Positions 41,698 through 50,332 of a stretch of 64,000 bases of DNA are shown here, in pieces (position 1 is the first letter of the stretch; each line of letters begins with the position of its first letter). A program made the translations under genes and the position numbers. The notes beneath the pieces were generated by a model. It saw only the letters and a program-made list of their open reading frames with translations, was not told the DNA's origin and did not search any database. Origin of the DNA: Bin87 sp965220265 (GTDB taxonomy: Bacteria; Chloroflexota; Dehalococcoidia; Lucifugimonadales; UBA3495); assembly GCA_965220265.1 (NCBI GenBank), contig CBDCPM010000004.1, positions 1,426,001 to 1,490,000 of the forward strand, written 5' to 3'.

Positions 41698-42450
41698 TTA
41701 TAGCTTGCCGGCGGCACGCAATTGACCGCGCACCCTGGAGGCCCCGCCAAATTTCAGGCGAAGCAGTCCTTTGACGTCCTCCCAGGCGGTACGGATGATG
41801 CGGACACGCGAATCGGGGTCGTCGGTCCAGCGAACCGGTATTTCTCGAATTGGGAAACCACATTTCTGAGCGAGGATCAGCAATTCGGAATCGAAAAACC
41901 AGCCGTTGTCCAGCACCAGGGGGGCCAGATCATCGGCAACCTTTCGGCTGACTGCTTTGAACCCACACTGGGCGTCCCGAAACGTGGTGAAAAACATGGA
42001 GCGGAACAGCAGGCTGTAGCCGCGCGAAGTTATCTCGCGTTTCAAGGTTCGCCCTATCACACGTGACCCGGGCAACAGGCGCGAGCCGACGGCCAGGTGA
42101 TAGCCGCCGGTGGCAACTGCGTCGACCAGGTCAGGCAGGTATGCCAGGTCCGTGGAGAGGTCGACATCCATGTACGCCACAACGTCGGCGTGGCTCTCAG
42201 TCCACGCACGGCGCAACGCCCTGCCGCGACCGCGTTGCTCAAGCCGGATGTATCGCACCTCTGGGAAACGGTCGGCAAGGTACGCAGCCTCTTTGAGGGT
42301 GCCGTCGGTCGACCCATTGTCGGCGACGACTATGTTCCACGAGTATTCACCCATGTTGGATGACATAAACTCGTGAAGCCGGCAAACGCTTTCGGGCAAT
42401 GCACGCTCTTCGTTCAGGCAGGGTATGACCACATCTAGGCTGACCGGCAT
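41698..42450 (-). CDS. family 2 glycosyltransferase (dolichol-phosphate mannosyltransferase-like)
   Basis: 250 residues. GT-A fold motifs are DVVIPCLNEERALPESV, VVADNGSTDGTLKEA, GRGRALRRAW, the metal-binding YMDVDLSTDL and DAQCGFKAVSRKVADDL. Transmembrane anchors are not evident. It is probably polyprenyl-phosphate sugar synthesis or lipid-linked glycan assembly. Start 42450 (MPVSLDVVIP) is chosen because a perfect TATAAT ends 9 bases upstream, which would put the transcription start at or next to the ATG (leaderless mRNA). The alternative upstream start would lie inside the -10. Confidence 0.88.
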   Translation of the reverse strand: MPVSLDVVIPCLNEERALPESVCRLHEFMSSNMGEYSWNIVVADNGSTDGTLKEAAYLADRFPEVRYIRLEQRGRGRALRRAWTESHADVVAYMDVDLSTDLAYLPDLVDAVATGGYHLAVGSRLLPGSRVIGRTLKREITSRGYSLLFRSMFFTTFRDAQCGFKAVSRKVADDLAPLVLDNGWFFDSELLILAQKCGFPIREIPVRWTDDPDSRVRIIRTAWEDVKGLLRLKFGGASRVRGQLRAAGKL

Positions 42451-42459
42451 GATTGGGAA

Positions 42460-42465
42460 ATTATA
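42460..42465 (-). promoter_or_regulatory. -10 element giving a leaderless transcript of the GT2 gene
   Basis: TATAAT on the minus strand, 9 bases upstream of ATG 42450. No strong -35. Confidence 0.45.
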
Positions 42466-42664
42466 GCAACAACCGGCCATATGAGGCCGATAAGGGCATC
42501 CCTTTCTCGCCGCCGTCGTGGCGGTGTCCCCTCAGCGCTACGGTTGGCCAACGACCCGCGGCACATGATCGGCGGATTCGTCGCGCAGTCGGAAGGCAGC
42601 GTCGATTGACGTTCCAACGTGGACCAATTGACGTAAAGTGCCGAGCACAATTGTGCGAGCGAAA

Positions 42665-42694
42665 TTGACAAAGATCGAGGCACGATGCTATATT
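42665..42694 (+). promoter_or_regulatory. sigma-70-type promoter for korAB
   Basis: TTGACA (42665-42670), 18-bp spacer, TATATT (42689-42694). It implies a leader of about 220 nt before korA. Confidence 0.6.
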
Positions 42695-42806
42695 CCGTGC
42701 GATTAACAGACGGCGTTATCGCGTATGCGATGAACTATGATGAACTATGTCGAATGCGGCACAACGAGTTGCGGCCCACATTTCGGTGACAACCAATAAC
42801 GCCTCC

Positions 42807-42833
42807 CGCAGTCCCGTGGGACGGTGTTTTTTT
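42807..42833 (+). promoter_or_regulatory. terminator-like hairpin in the korA leader
   Basis: CGC-A-GTCC, loop CGTG, GGAC-G-GTG, then TTTTTTT. The stem is short and imperfect but is directly followed by seven T. It lies between the promoter and the korA ribosome site, so it may attenuate transcription. Confidence 0.4.
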
Positions 42834-42919
42834 GCCTATGTTCCGAAACGCGCGGATCAGTTAGAAGGCAACGCCGGTCGGAAACTCGAAGATTACAGCC
42901 GGTTCGGAGGAACCTCCAG

Positions 42920-44629
42920 ATGCAGATGAATGACTTCGTCGTCAGGTTCGCCGGTGAAGGCGGGCAGGGCGTCGTTACTTCGGCCGAGGGACTGGCCCAG
43001 GCGTCCACGCAGGTTGGTTATCACGCCATGACCTACGCGACGTTCCCTTCCCAAATTCTGGGTGGGCCGACCTGGACGCAAGCCAGGATTTGTACCGAGC
43101 TTATCCTCAGCTCTGGGGACCAGGTGGACGTCCTTGTCGCATTCAATGAGGAAGCGTACGAGACCCATGCTGAAGATGTGCGGGAAGGCGGCGTGATCAT
43201 TTACAACGCCGACGACTTCACCATGACCGACCCGCGGTCATTCGGCCTGGCGATTGACTCCCTGGCGCGCTCGACGGGCAACAACCGCGCCGCCAACATG
43301 GTGGTCATCGGTGCGCTGGCTCAGCTGGTGCACATGTCCCAAGACTACCTTGACGACTTCGTCGAAGCGCGGTTCCGTCGGGGACGGGATAACGATGACG
43401 AGATCATCTCCTCGAACATTGAGGCGATGCGATTGGGTCGTCAGAACGCAGCGGAAAGCGGCTTCGTGCTGGGTGATTTGGCTCCGCCCAACCCCCCGGA
43501 TTACCAGCAACTCATGCTCAAGGGAAACGAGGCGATCGCTCTGGGAGCGGTGCATGCGGGCGTCCAATTCTACGCCGGATATCCGATCTCACCGGCTACT
43601 ACCATCCTGCTCTGGATGGAGCGCAACCTGGTTGGCGACGACAAATTTGCGTACCAGGTGTCCTCGGAAATCGAAGCGATTACCGCAATCCTGGGAGCCG
43701 GATATGCGGGCAAGAAGGCCATGACGGCGACGGCAGGACCGGGCCTATCGCTGATGGGCGAGGGATTGGGTCTCGCCTGGATGGCGGAGATCCCCTTGGT
43801 CGTGGTCGACGTGCAGCGCGGCGGCCCGGCGACGGGACTGCCCACGAAGACCGAGCAATCAGATCTCATGGGATGCCTGTTCCCGGCCCACGGTGACGTG
43901 CGGATGCCTATCATCGCCCCCGGCTCGGTGGAAGAGTGCTTCTTCGGAGCGGTGCATGCGATCAACTGGGCCGAAAGGTATCAGGGTCCGGTGATCCTCA
44001 TGAGCGAAATGTCCATGGCCGAGCGGGTACAGAACATCCGGAAGCCCGACCTGAGCAAGGTTCCGGTGGAAGACCGCCTGACTTACGAAGGCGGGAACGG
44101 GTACCATCGTTATTCTGGCAACGAGTTATCGCCGATGCCGTTGCCTGGAGGGCCTGGCGCGTACGTGGCCAACGGCAGCGAACACGACGAGATGGGCGAC
44201 ACCACGCACCTCCCGAGCCGGCACATCCAGATGACGGAACGCCGTTTTGGCAAATTGAAGCTGCTCGAAGAAGACCACTACGAAAGCGACAACACCCAGG
44301 CCAAGATTGCGCTGATGCCGTGGGGCGGGTCCAAGGGACCGGTGAGCGAGGCCTACAATGCGCTGCGGGAAGAAGGGATAGACATCGCCTGGTATTACAC
44401 GATGTTCCTGCACCCGCTTCCGCCGAAACTGCGCGACGAACTACGGGCCAAGGAGTTGGTGATCGTTCCCGAACTTAACTACCAGGGGCAGTGGGCCAAC
44501 ATATTGCGGTTCCACCGGATTGCTTCAAAGCCAATCACGCAATACACCGGCCTGCCCTTCAAGGTTAGTGACTTGGTGATCAGGGTCAAAGAGATCATGG
44601 CGGAACACATGGAGGAAGCACGGGCATGA
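42920..44629 (+). CDS. korA: 2-oxoacid:ferredoxin oxidoreductase, fused gamma-alpha subunit
   Basis: Oxidative decarboxylation of a 2-oxoacid (probably 2-oxoglutarate) to acyl-CoA with ferredoxin as acceptor. 569 residues from ATG 42920 (GGAGG nine bases upstream). Residues 1-190 are the gamma domain (RFAGEGGQGVVTSAEGLAQ, GPTWTQARICTE). The alpha pyrimidine-binding domain follows from about residue 200 (MLKGNEAIALGAVHAG, YAGYPISPATTILLWM, SSEIEAITAILGAGYAGKKA, TATAGPGLSLM), then domain II with the C-terminal VPELNYQGQWANILR. Its TGA overlaps the korB ATG (ATGA). No separate ferredoxin-like subunit is encoded. 2-Oxoglutarate is inferred from the presence of icd and from the family. Confidence 0.93.
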   Translation: MQMNDFVVRFAGEGGQGVVTSAEGLAQASTQVGYHAMTYATFPSQILGGPTWTQARICTELILSSGDQVDVLVAFNEEAYETHAEDVREGGVIIYNADDFTMTDPRSFGLAIDSLARSTGNNRAANMVVIGALAQLVHMSQDYLDDFVEARFRRGRDNDDEIISSNIEAMRLGRQNAAESGFVLGDLAPPNPPDYQQLMLKGNEAIALGAVHAGVQFYAGYPISPATTILLWMERNLVGDDKFAYQVSSEIEAITAILGAGYAGKKAMTATAGPGLSLMGEGLGLAWMAEIPLVVVDVQRGGPATGLPTKTEQSDLMGCLFPAHGDVRMPIIAPGSVEECFFGAVHAINWAERYQGPVILMSEMSMAERVQNIRKPDLSKVPVEDRLTYEGGNGYHRYSGNELSPMPLPGGPGAYVANGSEHDEMGDTTHLPSRHIQMTERRFGKLKLLEEDHYESDNTQAKIALMPWGGSKGPVSEAYNALREEGIDIAWYYTMFLHPLPPKLRDELRAKELVIVPELNYQGQWANILRFHRIASKPITQYTGLPFKVSDLVIRVKEIMAEHMEEARA

Positions 44630-45492
44630 GCAAGAAAAACCCGGAATACGACTTCAAATGGTGCCCCGGGTGCGGGGACTTCGGTGTGCGGCGCGCACTG
44701 GAATTGGCCATGCTCAACCGGTTGGAGGAAACCGGCCTGCCCATCGAAAACAACGTGGTGGTGGCCGGAATAGGCTGCAGTGGCAACCTCGTCCACCTGC
44801 TGGAAGGCCAGCAACCCTACGGGATCCACGGCATCCACGGGCGAACGCTTCCAGTCGCGATGGGCGTCAAGATGGCCCGACCCGAGTTGAACGTGGTCGT
44901 AGTGGCCGGAGACGGCGACTTCCTGAGCATTGGCGGCGAGCACATCGCTCCGCAAGCGGCGCGCAACGTGAACGTGACCGCCGTGATCATGGACAACGGT
45001 GTGTATGGCCTCACCAAGGGCCAAAGCTCGCCCACCACCCAGATGGGCACCGTTACCAGCAGCACGCCGTTCGGCAAGATCGAAGAAGACCTGGATCCGC
45101 TGGAGTTGTATCTCACACTGGGTGTCTCATTCATCGCGTCCGGTTTCTCGGGACAACCTCGTGTCTTGGCACGTTTGATCAACGAGGGCATGAATCACGA
45201 CGGAATGTCGATGATCCATGTGCAATCGCCGTGCGTCACCTATAACGATACGTTCCAGTTGATCAAAGGGAATGCTAAAGAGGGCATCGCCCCCGCGCTT
45301 TGGGACATACCCGAAGACCACGATCCGTCCAGCAAACAGGCGGCTTACGAGTTGGTCCAGCAGGGCGGTCTGCCTGTGGGCGTCATCTATAACGATGAGA
45401 CCCGTGCTTCGCTGGAAGGCAATATGGAGTCCATACGGGCAAAGGCGCGTCAGCGGTCGACGGAACAGTTGATGGAAGCCTACGCCTTCTAG
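44626..45492 (+). CDS. korB: 2-oxoacid:ferredoxin oxidoreductase, beta subunit
   Basis: TPP-binding subunit, 288 residues. It opens with the cluster-binding KWCPGCGDFGVRRAL. IGCSGNLVHLLEGQ is next, then GIHGRTLPVAMGVKMA, and the TPP/Mg motif VVAGDGDFLSIGGEH with NVTAVIMDNGVYGLTKGQ. The fourth cluster Cys is in QSPCVTYNDT. It overlaps korA by 4 bp and is followed by a strong terminator, so korAB is a two-gene operon. Confidence 0.94.
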   Translation: MSKKNPEYDFKWCPGCGDFGVRRALELAMLNRLEETGLPIENNVVVAGIGCSGNLVHLLEGQQPYGIHGIHGRTLPVAMGVKMARPELNVVVVAGDGDFLSIGGEHIAPQAARNVNVTAVIMDNGVYGLTKGQSSPTTQMGTVTSSTPFGKIEEDLDPLELYLTLGVSFIASGFSGQPRVLARLINEGMNHDGMSMIHVQSPCVTYNDTFQLIKGNAKEGIAPALWDIPEDHDPSSKQAAYELVQQGGLPVGVIYNDETRASLEGNMESIRAKARQRSTEQLMEAYAF

Positions 45493-45516
45493 ACATTCCC
45501 GCCGAATCAGGTACGC

Positions 45517-45558
45517 AAAATGAGGCCGACGTCGCGCGACGTCGGCCTCATTTCGTTT
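45517..45558. terminator. rho-independent terminator of korAB
   Basis: A 30-bp perfect palindrome (TGAGGCCGACGTCGC and its complement, 45521-45550) preceded by AAAA and followed by TTTCGTTT. It lies between convergent korB and ccmE and may serve both. Confidence 0.85.
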
Positions 45559-45616
45559 AAGTTCGGGTTCCGATCGGATCTACTGCGATGTGGGTTGCGG
45601 GAAGCGCAGCGCTGGG

Positions 45617-46171
45617 TCAGTAAGACTCCAGCGGGGCCACAGCACCGGGAATGAGGTCGGGGTTATCGGCCTGCATCGACTGGTATTTGGATGGACACTT
45701 GACGAGGATATTGTCGGTGGCAAACACCTGGTCGTGGCCGTCGTAGTGACCTTCCAGGATGATCTCCGAGTGAGGGTTGAAGAAGAGGTCTGGCAGGACG
45801 CCAACGTAACTGGCCTCCATCTGGAGACTTCCGGGCGCGACGCTTGGGACATCGGGCTGCTTGTCACCCAATCTGAAGCGCGACAGCGTCGTCCCGTCCT
45901 CCCTCCGGAAGGTATCGGGCGCCAGAGCGCCGGCGACCCTCAAGGTCTGGCCATCGTGGAGCTTGGGATCGTCCATGAATTCGCTAACGGTGACGAAATA
46001 TAGGGTGTTCCCGGGGAAGGCAGCGTACACCATGTAGGCCACCGCAAGGGCGATCACACCGGCGAGGGTCAGCAGGCGCGTACGATGGTTACGCCAACCG
46101 ACACGCTCTTCCTCAACGTCTATGGCGTGCCCCGCGGCGGGAACAGGTCCGGTGTATGGATCGGATTGCAT
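45617..46171 (-). CDS. ccmE: cytochrome c maturation heme chaperone CcmE, cysteine (CxxxY) type
   Basis: Carries heme covalently from CcmABCD to the cytochrome c ligation machinery. 184 residues. One N-terminal membrane anchor (LLTLAGVIALAVAYMVYAAF), then the beta-barrel domain with GVLPDLFFNPHSEIILEGHY. The heme-attachment site, usually His in HxxxY, is LVKCPSKYQ here: a Cys in the CxxxY arrangement known from archaea and some bacteria. The start lies 44 bp after ccmD. ccmF, ccmG and ccmH, which often follow, are not present; the next gene is convergent. Confidence 0.92.
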   Translation of the reverse strand: MQSDPYTGPVPAAGHAIDVEEERVGWRNHRTRLLTLAGVIALAVAYMVYAAFPGNTLYFVTVSEFMDDPKLHDGQTLRVAGALAPDTFRREDGTTLSRFRLGDKQPDVPSVAPGSLQMEASYVGVLPDLFFNPHSEIILEGHYDGHDQVFATDNILVKCPSKYQSMQADNPDLIPGAVAPLESY

Positions 46172-46215
46172 GAGAACTCGACGTGTTGGGATTTAGGCTG
46201 CCGATCCCATTATAC

Positions 46216-46404
46216 CTAGTCGACGCCCGCGCCCGGTTCATCGTCCCGGTCACCGCTGAATTCGACGGTCTTCTGGAGCTCTTGCAAGTCGTGCTGGACC
46301 GATTGACGGCGCCAGGACATGTACGCGGCGTAGATGAAAAACACCGCCCACACGACGGCGAAGGCGGCGAACAGGAAAGGCAGATTGTTGGGAGGCACAG
46401 TCAT
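46216..46404 (-). CDS. ccmD: CcmD-like heme exporter small subunit
   Basis: 62 residues from ATG 46404, one transmembrane helix (FLFAAFAVVWAVFFIYAAYMSW) followed by a charged helix (RRQSVQHDLQELQKTVEF), the CcmD pattern. Position between ccmC and ccmE supports the call, because CcmD is too small for sequence alone. An upstream extension of the frame overlaps ccmC and is not needed. Confidence 0.82.
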   Translation of the reverse strand: MTVPPNNLPFLFAAFAVVWAVFFIYAAYMSWRRQSVQHDLQELQKTVEFSGDRDDEPGAGVD

Positions 46405-46405
46405 A

Positions 46406-47140
46406 TTAGTCGTAGGTTCCTCGCCGGCGGAGGGCAGACAGAGAGTCCTCGGCTCCGCGCAGGGCGACCCGTTCCAGCACAAGGTAGGTGAACAAGGCCA
46501 GCGCCGCGACCAATGAAAAAACCAGGATGCGGGCCATGACCGGCTCGAGTGCGTCATCTGCGGACTCGGGCCCAATCACCTGCACGGGATGGATCGATCG
46601 CCACCATTGCACTGAGTAGTACACGATGGGAACGTCCACAAAGCCGATGATGCCCACCATGGCCGACCAGGCCTTGCCCTGCTGCGGAGTTGGGGCGTAA
46701 TGTCGGATCATCAGGTAGGCGACGTAGATCAGCCACAGGATCAGGGTGGTGGTGAGCCTCGGCTCCCATGTCCACCAGACGCCCCACACCGGTCGGGCCC
46801 AGATGACGCCAGTGACCAGGGCAAGGGTGACGAAAACGACGCCGACCTCCGCGGATGCGTGCGCTACCCGATCCCAAACTTCGTTTCGTTGGACGAGATA
46901 GCCGACGCCGGCCACGGCGCAGACGAAAAAACCGAGGAACGAAAGGATGGAAATTGGGACGTGGATGTAGAAGATGCGCTGGATGTGGCCCAACACCCCG
47001 TCGGTGGGAGCGACCACAAAGATCAGGTAGCCGTCCACGATAGTCAACGCTGCCGTCAACAGGAGCAGCCACGAACGGGGATCGCGGATTGCGGATCGAA
47101 GAGGAGAGTCAGTGGGGCCACGGCCCGTTATCGCCGCCAA
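46406..47140 (-). CDS. ccmC: cytochrome c maturation protein CcmC
   Basis: Handles heme and transfers it to CcmE. 244 residues with six hydrophobic segments and the tryptophan-rich heme-handling loop VWGVWWTWEPRLTTTLILWL between them. The axial His candidates are in IFYIHVPISILSF and WWRSIHPVQVIG. The start is TTG 47140, just after the ccmB stop; no closer ATG precedes the first helix. ccmD begins one base after its stop. Confidence 0.93.
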   Translation of the reverse strand: MAAITGRGPTDSPLRSAIRDPRSWLLLLTAALTIVDGYLIFVVAPTDGVLGHIQRIFYIHVPISILSFLGFFVCAVAGVGYLVQRNEVWDRVAHASAEVGVVFVTLALVTGVIWARPVWGVWWTWEPRLTTTLILWLIYVAYLMIRHYAPTPQQGKAWSAMVGIIGFVDVPIVYYSVQWWRSIHPVQVIGPESADDALEPVMARILVFSLVAALALFTYLVLERVALRGAEDSLSALRRRGTYD

Positions 47141-47146
47141 AATACG

Positions 47147-47821
47147 TTATTCCTCGAACACGAACCCGAATATCCACGGGCATATTACCAAAAAGAGCGC
47201 ATCGAACACCACCAGGAGGGGCAGCCACCGGGTCCAGATAGGCTGTAGCGGGCCGCCCTGCAGAGCCAGAGCGGTGGCTTCGACGGCGGCGATGATAACA
47301 GGAACGATAACCGGGAAGAACAACACCGGCAAAAGGATTTCCCGGGAACGCGATTGTGCCGCGATGCCAGAAAAGAAAGTTCCCACGGTGGCGAACCCGA
47401 TGGTCGCCAACAGGATAATCAACCCCAGAACCGGGGACAGCGCGGCCAGGTCCAGCATGACCGCAAAAACTGGGAGCAGAACGGCCTCAATGACCAGCAT
47501 GAAAACCAGGGTGCCAAGCATCTTGCCGAGGAAAACGGCATCGCGGCTGACCGGAGCAGCGAGCAACCCATCCATTCCGCCTTGTTCCAACTCGCGGGCG
47601 AAAGTCCGGTTCATGGCAAGCACTCCGACGAAAGCGTAGGCTACCCAGAGCAGTCCCGGCGCGACCGGGGCAAGGCTGCCCGGCGTGCGGTTGAGGCCGA
47701 AATTGAACACGACGACCACGATGAGCCCGAAGACCAGGGCAGATACGACGGTCTCACGGGAACGGAACTCTAGACGGACGTCTTTCCAAGCGATGGCTAG
47801 GGTCGCTCTCAGCAATCGCAT
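47147..47821 (-). CDS. ccmB: heme exporter permease CcmB
   Basis: 224 residues with six hydrophobic segments, the permease partner of CcmA. The N-terminus ATLAIAWKDVRLEFRSRETV is typical, as are the conserved FARELEQGGMDGLLAAPVSR and the RSREILLPVLFFPVIVPVI region. It lies 24 bp after ccmA and 6 bp before ccmC. Confidence 0.93.
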   Translation of the reverse strand: MRLLRATLAIAWKDVRLEFRSRETVVSALVFGLIVVVVFNFGLNRTPGSLAPVAPGLLWVAYAFVGVLAMNRTFARELEQGGMDGLLAAPVSRDAVFLGKMLGTLVFMLVIEAVLLPVFAVMLDLAALSPVLGLIILLATIGFATVGTFFSGIAAQSRSREILLPVLFFPVIVPVIIAAVEATALALQGGPLQPIWTRWLPLLVVFDALFLVICPWIFGFVFEE

Positions 47822-47845
47822 GGACGAGGGTCCAAACCGAGAGTT

Positions 47846-48571
47846 TCAGCCGCCGGCTTGATCGCCATTCGACCCATTGTGCGCGGTTACAGCATCGCGA
47901 TTGGGCCGGGTTTCTTCCGAAACCCGGCCCCGATCCAACGTCAGGACCCGGTCGGACCAAGCCTGTCCGATTTCGTAGCTGTGCGTCGTCAATAGCGCGG
48001 CCCGGCCCGATGCCGACCAGTCTCTCAACAGATCACCCAGGGACGCGACCGACTCGGCATCGAGACCGGATTCGGGTTCGTCCAGCAGCAGGACCGCGGG
48101 TTCATGGAGGATGGCGCGAGCCACTGACAGACGCTTCTGCATGCCGTGGGACAGCGTGCGGACGCGACGGTCCGCCCGGTCGGACAGGTTCAATTGCTCG
48201 AGGACACTTTCGACACGGCGCTTGGGCCGGGCAACGCTGTAAAGCTTGGCGTAGAAGGCGAGATTTTCATGGCAGGTCAAGTCGTTGTACAGAAGGGTCT
48301 GGTGGCCGACGAAACCAACCAGGGTTCGAGCGCGCCCACCAGACCGCCGCATCGGCTGTCCGGCAATATGCACGCTGCCTTCGTCGGGACGGGAAAGGCC
48401 GGCGAGGATCCTCAGCAGCGTGGTTTTTCCTGCTCCGTTGGTCCCGAACAGGACTACGGTTTGGCCCCACGGGATGGAAAGGTCAACGCCGCGAAGAACG
48501 CTACGGTCCCCATATTCCTTGCGGACGCTGGCGGCCGCGACAGCTGACGGACCGGAATATGCAGCGTTCAT
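47846..48571 (-). CDS. ccmA: heme exporter ATPase CcmA
   Basis: ABC ATPase of 241 residues that powers release of holo-CcmE. Walker A is FGTNGAGKTTLLRIL, the Q-loop is VGHQTLLYNDLT, the signature is TLSHGMQKRLSVARAIL, Walker B is VLLLDEPESGLD and the switch His is in LLTTHS. The N-terminus is about 20 residues longer than E. coli CcmA. It starts 9 bp after the acyl-CoA ligase stop, so the ccm genes appear to be the distal part of a longer transcript. Confidence 0.9.
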   Translation of the reverse strand: MNAAYSGPSAVAAASVRKEYGDRSVLRGVDLSIPWGQTVVLFGTNGAGKTTLLRILAGLSRPDEGSVHIAGQPMRRSGGRARTLVGFVGHQTLLYNDLTCHENLAFYAKLYSVARPKRRVESVLEQLNLSDRADRRVRTLSHGMQKRLSVARAILHEPAVLLLDEPESGLDAESVASLGDLLRDWSASGRAALLTTHSYEIGQAWSDRVLTLDRGRVSEETRPNRDAVTAHNGSNGDQAGG

Positions 48572-48580
48572 CCAATCGGT

Positions 48581-50194
48581 TCAGCGGTGATTTTCAAATC
48601 GTTCCCGGAGGACCTTCTTGTCGAACTTGCCCACGCTGGTTTTGGGTATTTCGTCGATGAAAACCACATCGTCCGGGAGCCACCACCTGGCAAAGTCAGG
48701 TCGGATGAACTCCAGTATGATGTCCTTGCTCAGCGGCGACGCGGCGTCGGAGCGCGCTACCACGCAGGCCAACGGGCGTTCCTGCCACTGGGGATGGGGT
48801 ACGGCGATGACGGCCGCTTCCAGCACGTCGGGGTGGGCCATGATCGCGGATTCGAGGTCCACGGAGGATATCCACTCGCCACCGCTTTTCACCATATCCT
48901 TGACCCGGTCAACGATTTGGATATAGCCGTTGGCGTCGATGGTAGCGATGTCGCCGCTGTGGTACCAGCCATCGACGAAGGTTTCCGCGCTGCGTTCATC
49001 ATCGACGTACTCATCAGCCACCCATGGGCCGCGGAACCAGAGCTCCCCGCGCTGCTCGCCGTCCCACGCCAGGTCGTCGCCGTTTTCGTCAGCGAGCTTC
49101 ATATCGATCCCGGGGGCTACGACGCCCTGGCTGGCGTTCAGTTCGAGGCGTTCGCGCTCGGACAGGTCGTCAAGCCAACTGCGGCGTCGATTGGTCGAGA
49201 TCAGCGGAGCGGCCTCAGTCATGCCATAAGCATGGAGGATGTCTACACCCAACCGGTCCCGGTATTCCTGCAAAACGGACAATGGCACAGCGGAACCGCC
49301 GCTGATCACCTGGCGCAGTGAGGACAAATCGTACTCGGCTCCGGACCGCTGCAAATAATCGAGCACCGCGATCCAGATGGTCGGCACGCCGGCGCTGATA
49401 GTCACCTGTTCGCTCTCAACCATCTCGCAAATTATTCGAGGGTCAGGGCGTACACCCGGGAAGATCTGCGACGCGCCGAACATGGTGGCCGCGTAGGGAA
49501 ATCCCCAACAGTTGGCATGGAACATGGGGACGATGGCCATGATGCGGTCCCTCTCGGACACACCGATCATGTCAGGGGTAGCGGAGGTCAGGGAGTGCAG
49601 GTAAACGGCGCGGTGCGAGTAGGCTACTCCCTTGGGCAACCCGGTGGTAGCGGAGGTGTAGCACAGGCCCATGGTCGAATATTCGTCAACGTCAGCGGGA
49701 CGATACTCCGGCGAAGCTGCGGAAAGCACGGTTTCATAGCACGCGGCGTCAGGCAGCGTCGTTGACATTTCGTCCGGTTTCCCCAGGATGATGAAGTGCT
49801 GGACCGAGGAGAGCCGGTCCGCGATGGCTTCGATGAGGGGTGCGAGATCCGGATCGATCAGCAGCACCTTATCGCCCGCGTGGTTGATGATGTACGCCAT
49901 GTCGTCGGGCGCTAATCGGATGTTGATGGTATGGGTGATCGCGCCGATGGTAGCGGGAGCAAAGTACGCCTCGAGATGCCTGTAGTTATTCCACGCGAAC
50001 GTGCCAACGCAGTCACCCGGGCCGACGCCCAACTCTCTGAGCGCGTTGCCGAGGCGAGCGGTGCGTCCAAACATCTCAGCGTAGGTATAGCGGTGAATGT
50101 CCTCTCCAACCCGTGTGACGATTTCCTTTTTCGGAAAGTGAATGGCGGCCCGCTCCAGAATTCGGTGGGCCAACAATTCGTAGCGCATCGTCAT
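48581..50194 (-). CDS. AMP-dependent acyl-CoA synthetase (AlkK/medium-long-chain type)
   Basis: Activates a carboxylic acid to its CoA thioester via an acyl-adenylate. 537 residues from ATG 50194 (CAGGAG upstream). The P-loop is YTSATTGLPKGVAYSHRAV. Further motifs are HAYGMTEAAPL, GWYHSGDIATIDANGYIQIV and DRVKDMVKSGGEWISSVDLE, and the catalytic Lys is in PKTSVGKFDKKVLRE. The last motif is typical of AlkK-like ligases. Its substrate may feed the acyl-CoA dehydrogenase type enzymes of this organism. Confidence 0.9.
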   Translation of the reverse strand: MTMRYELLAHRILERAAIHFPKKEIVTRVGEDIHRYTYAEMFGRTARLGNALRELGVGPGDCVGTFAWNNYRHLEAYFAPATIGAITHTINIRLAPDDMAYIINHAGDKVLLIDPDLAPLIEAIADRLSSVQHFIILGKPDEMSTTLPDAACYETVLSAASPEYRPADVDEYSTMGLCYTSATTGLPKGVAYSHRAVYLHSLTSATPDMIGVSERDRIMAIVPMFHANCWGFPYAATMFGASQIFPGVRPDPRIICEMVESEQVTISAGVPTIWIAVLDYLQRSGAEYDLSSLRQVISGGSAVPLSVLQEYRDRLGVDILHAYGMTEAAPLISTNRRRSWLDDLSERERLELNASQGVVAPGIDMKLADENGDDLAWDGEQRGELWFRGPWVADEYVDDERSAETFVDGWYHSGDIATIDANGYIQIVDRVKDMVKSGGEWISSVDLESAIMAHPDVLEAAVIAVPHPQWQERPLACVVARSDAASPLSKDIILEFIRPDFARWWLPDDVVFIDEIPKTSVGKFDKKVLRERFENHR

Positions 50195-50332
50195 CGCCGG
50201 TCTCCTGTATCTATTGCATCTGGTTGCCGAAACTGGGTAGGTATCGTTTAAATCAGGCGCGTTCGGTGCCACCTCCGTTCCCGGTGCAACGAAAAGCGCG
50301 CCGCCCAATGTGCGAGTTTTAATGTGCGAGTT

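Larger units (their letters stand above)
42451..42919. other. 469-bp divergent intergenic region
   Basis: Holds the GT2 -10, the korA promoter and a terminator-like hairpin in the korA leader (listed separately). A short direct repeat, GATGAACTAT twice in tandem, lies near 42728-42747. No gene is seen. Confidence 0.5.
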
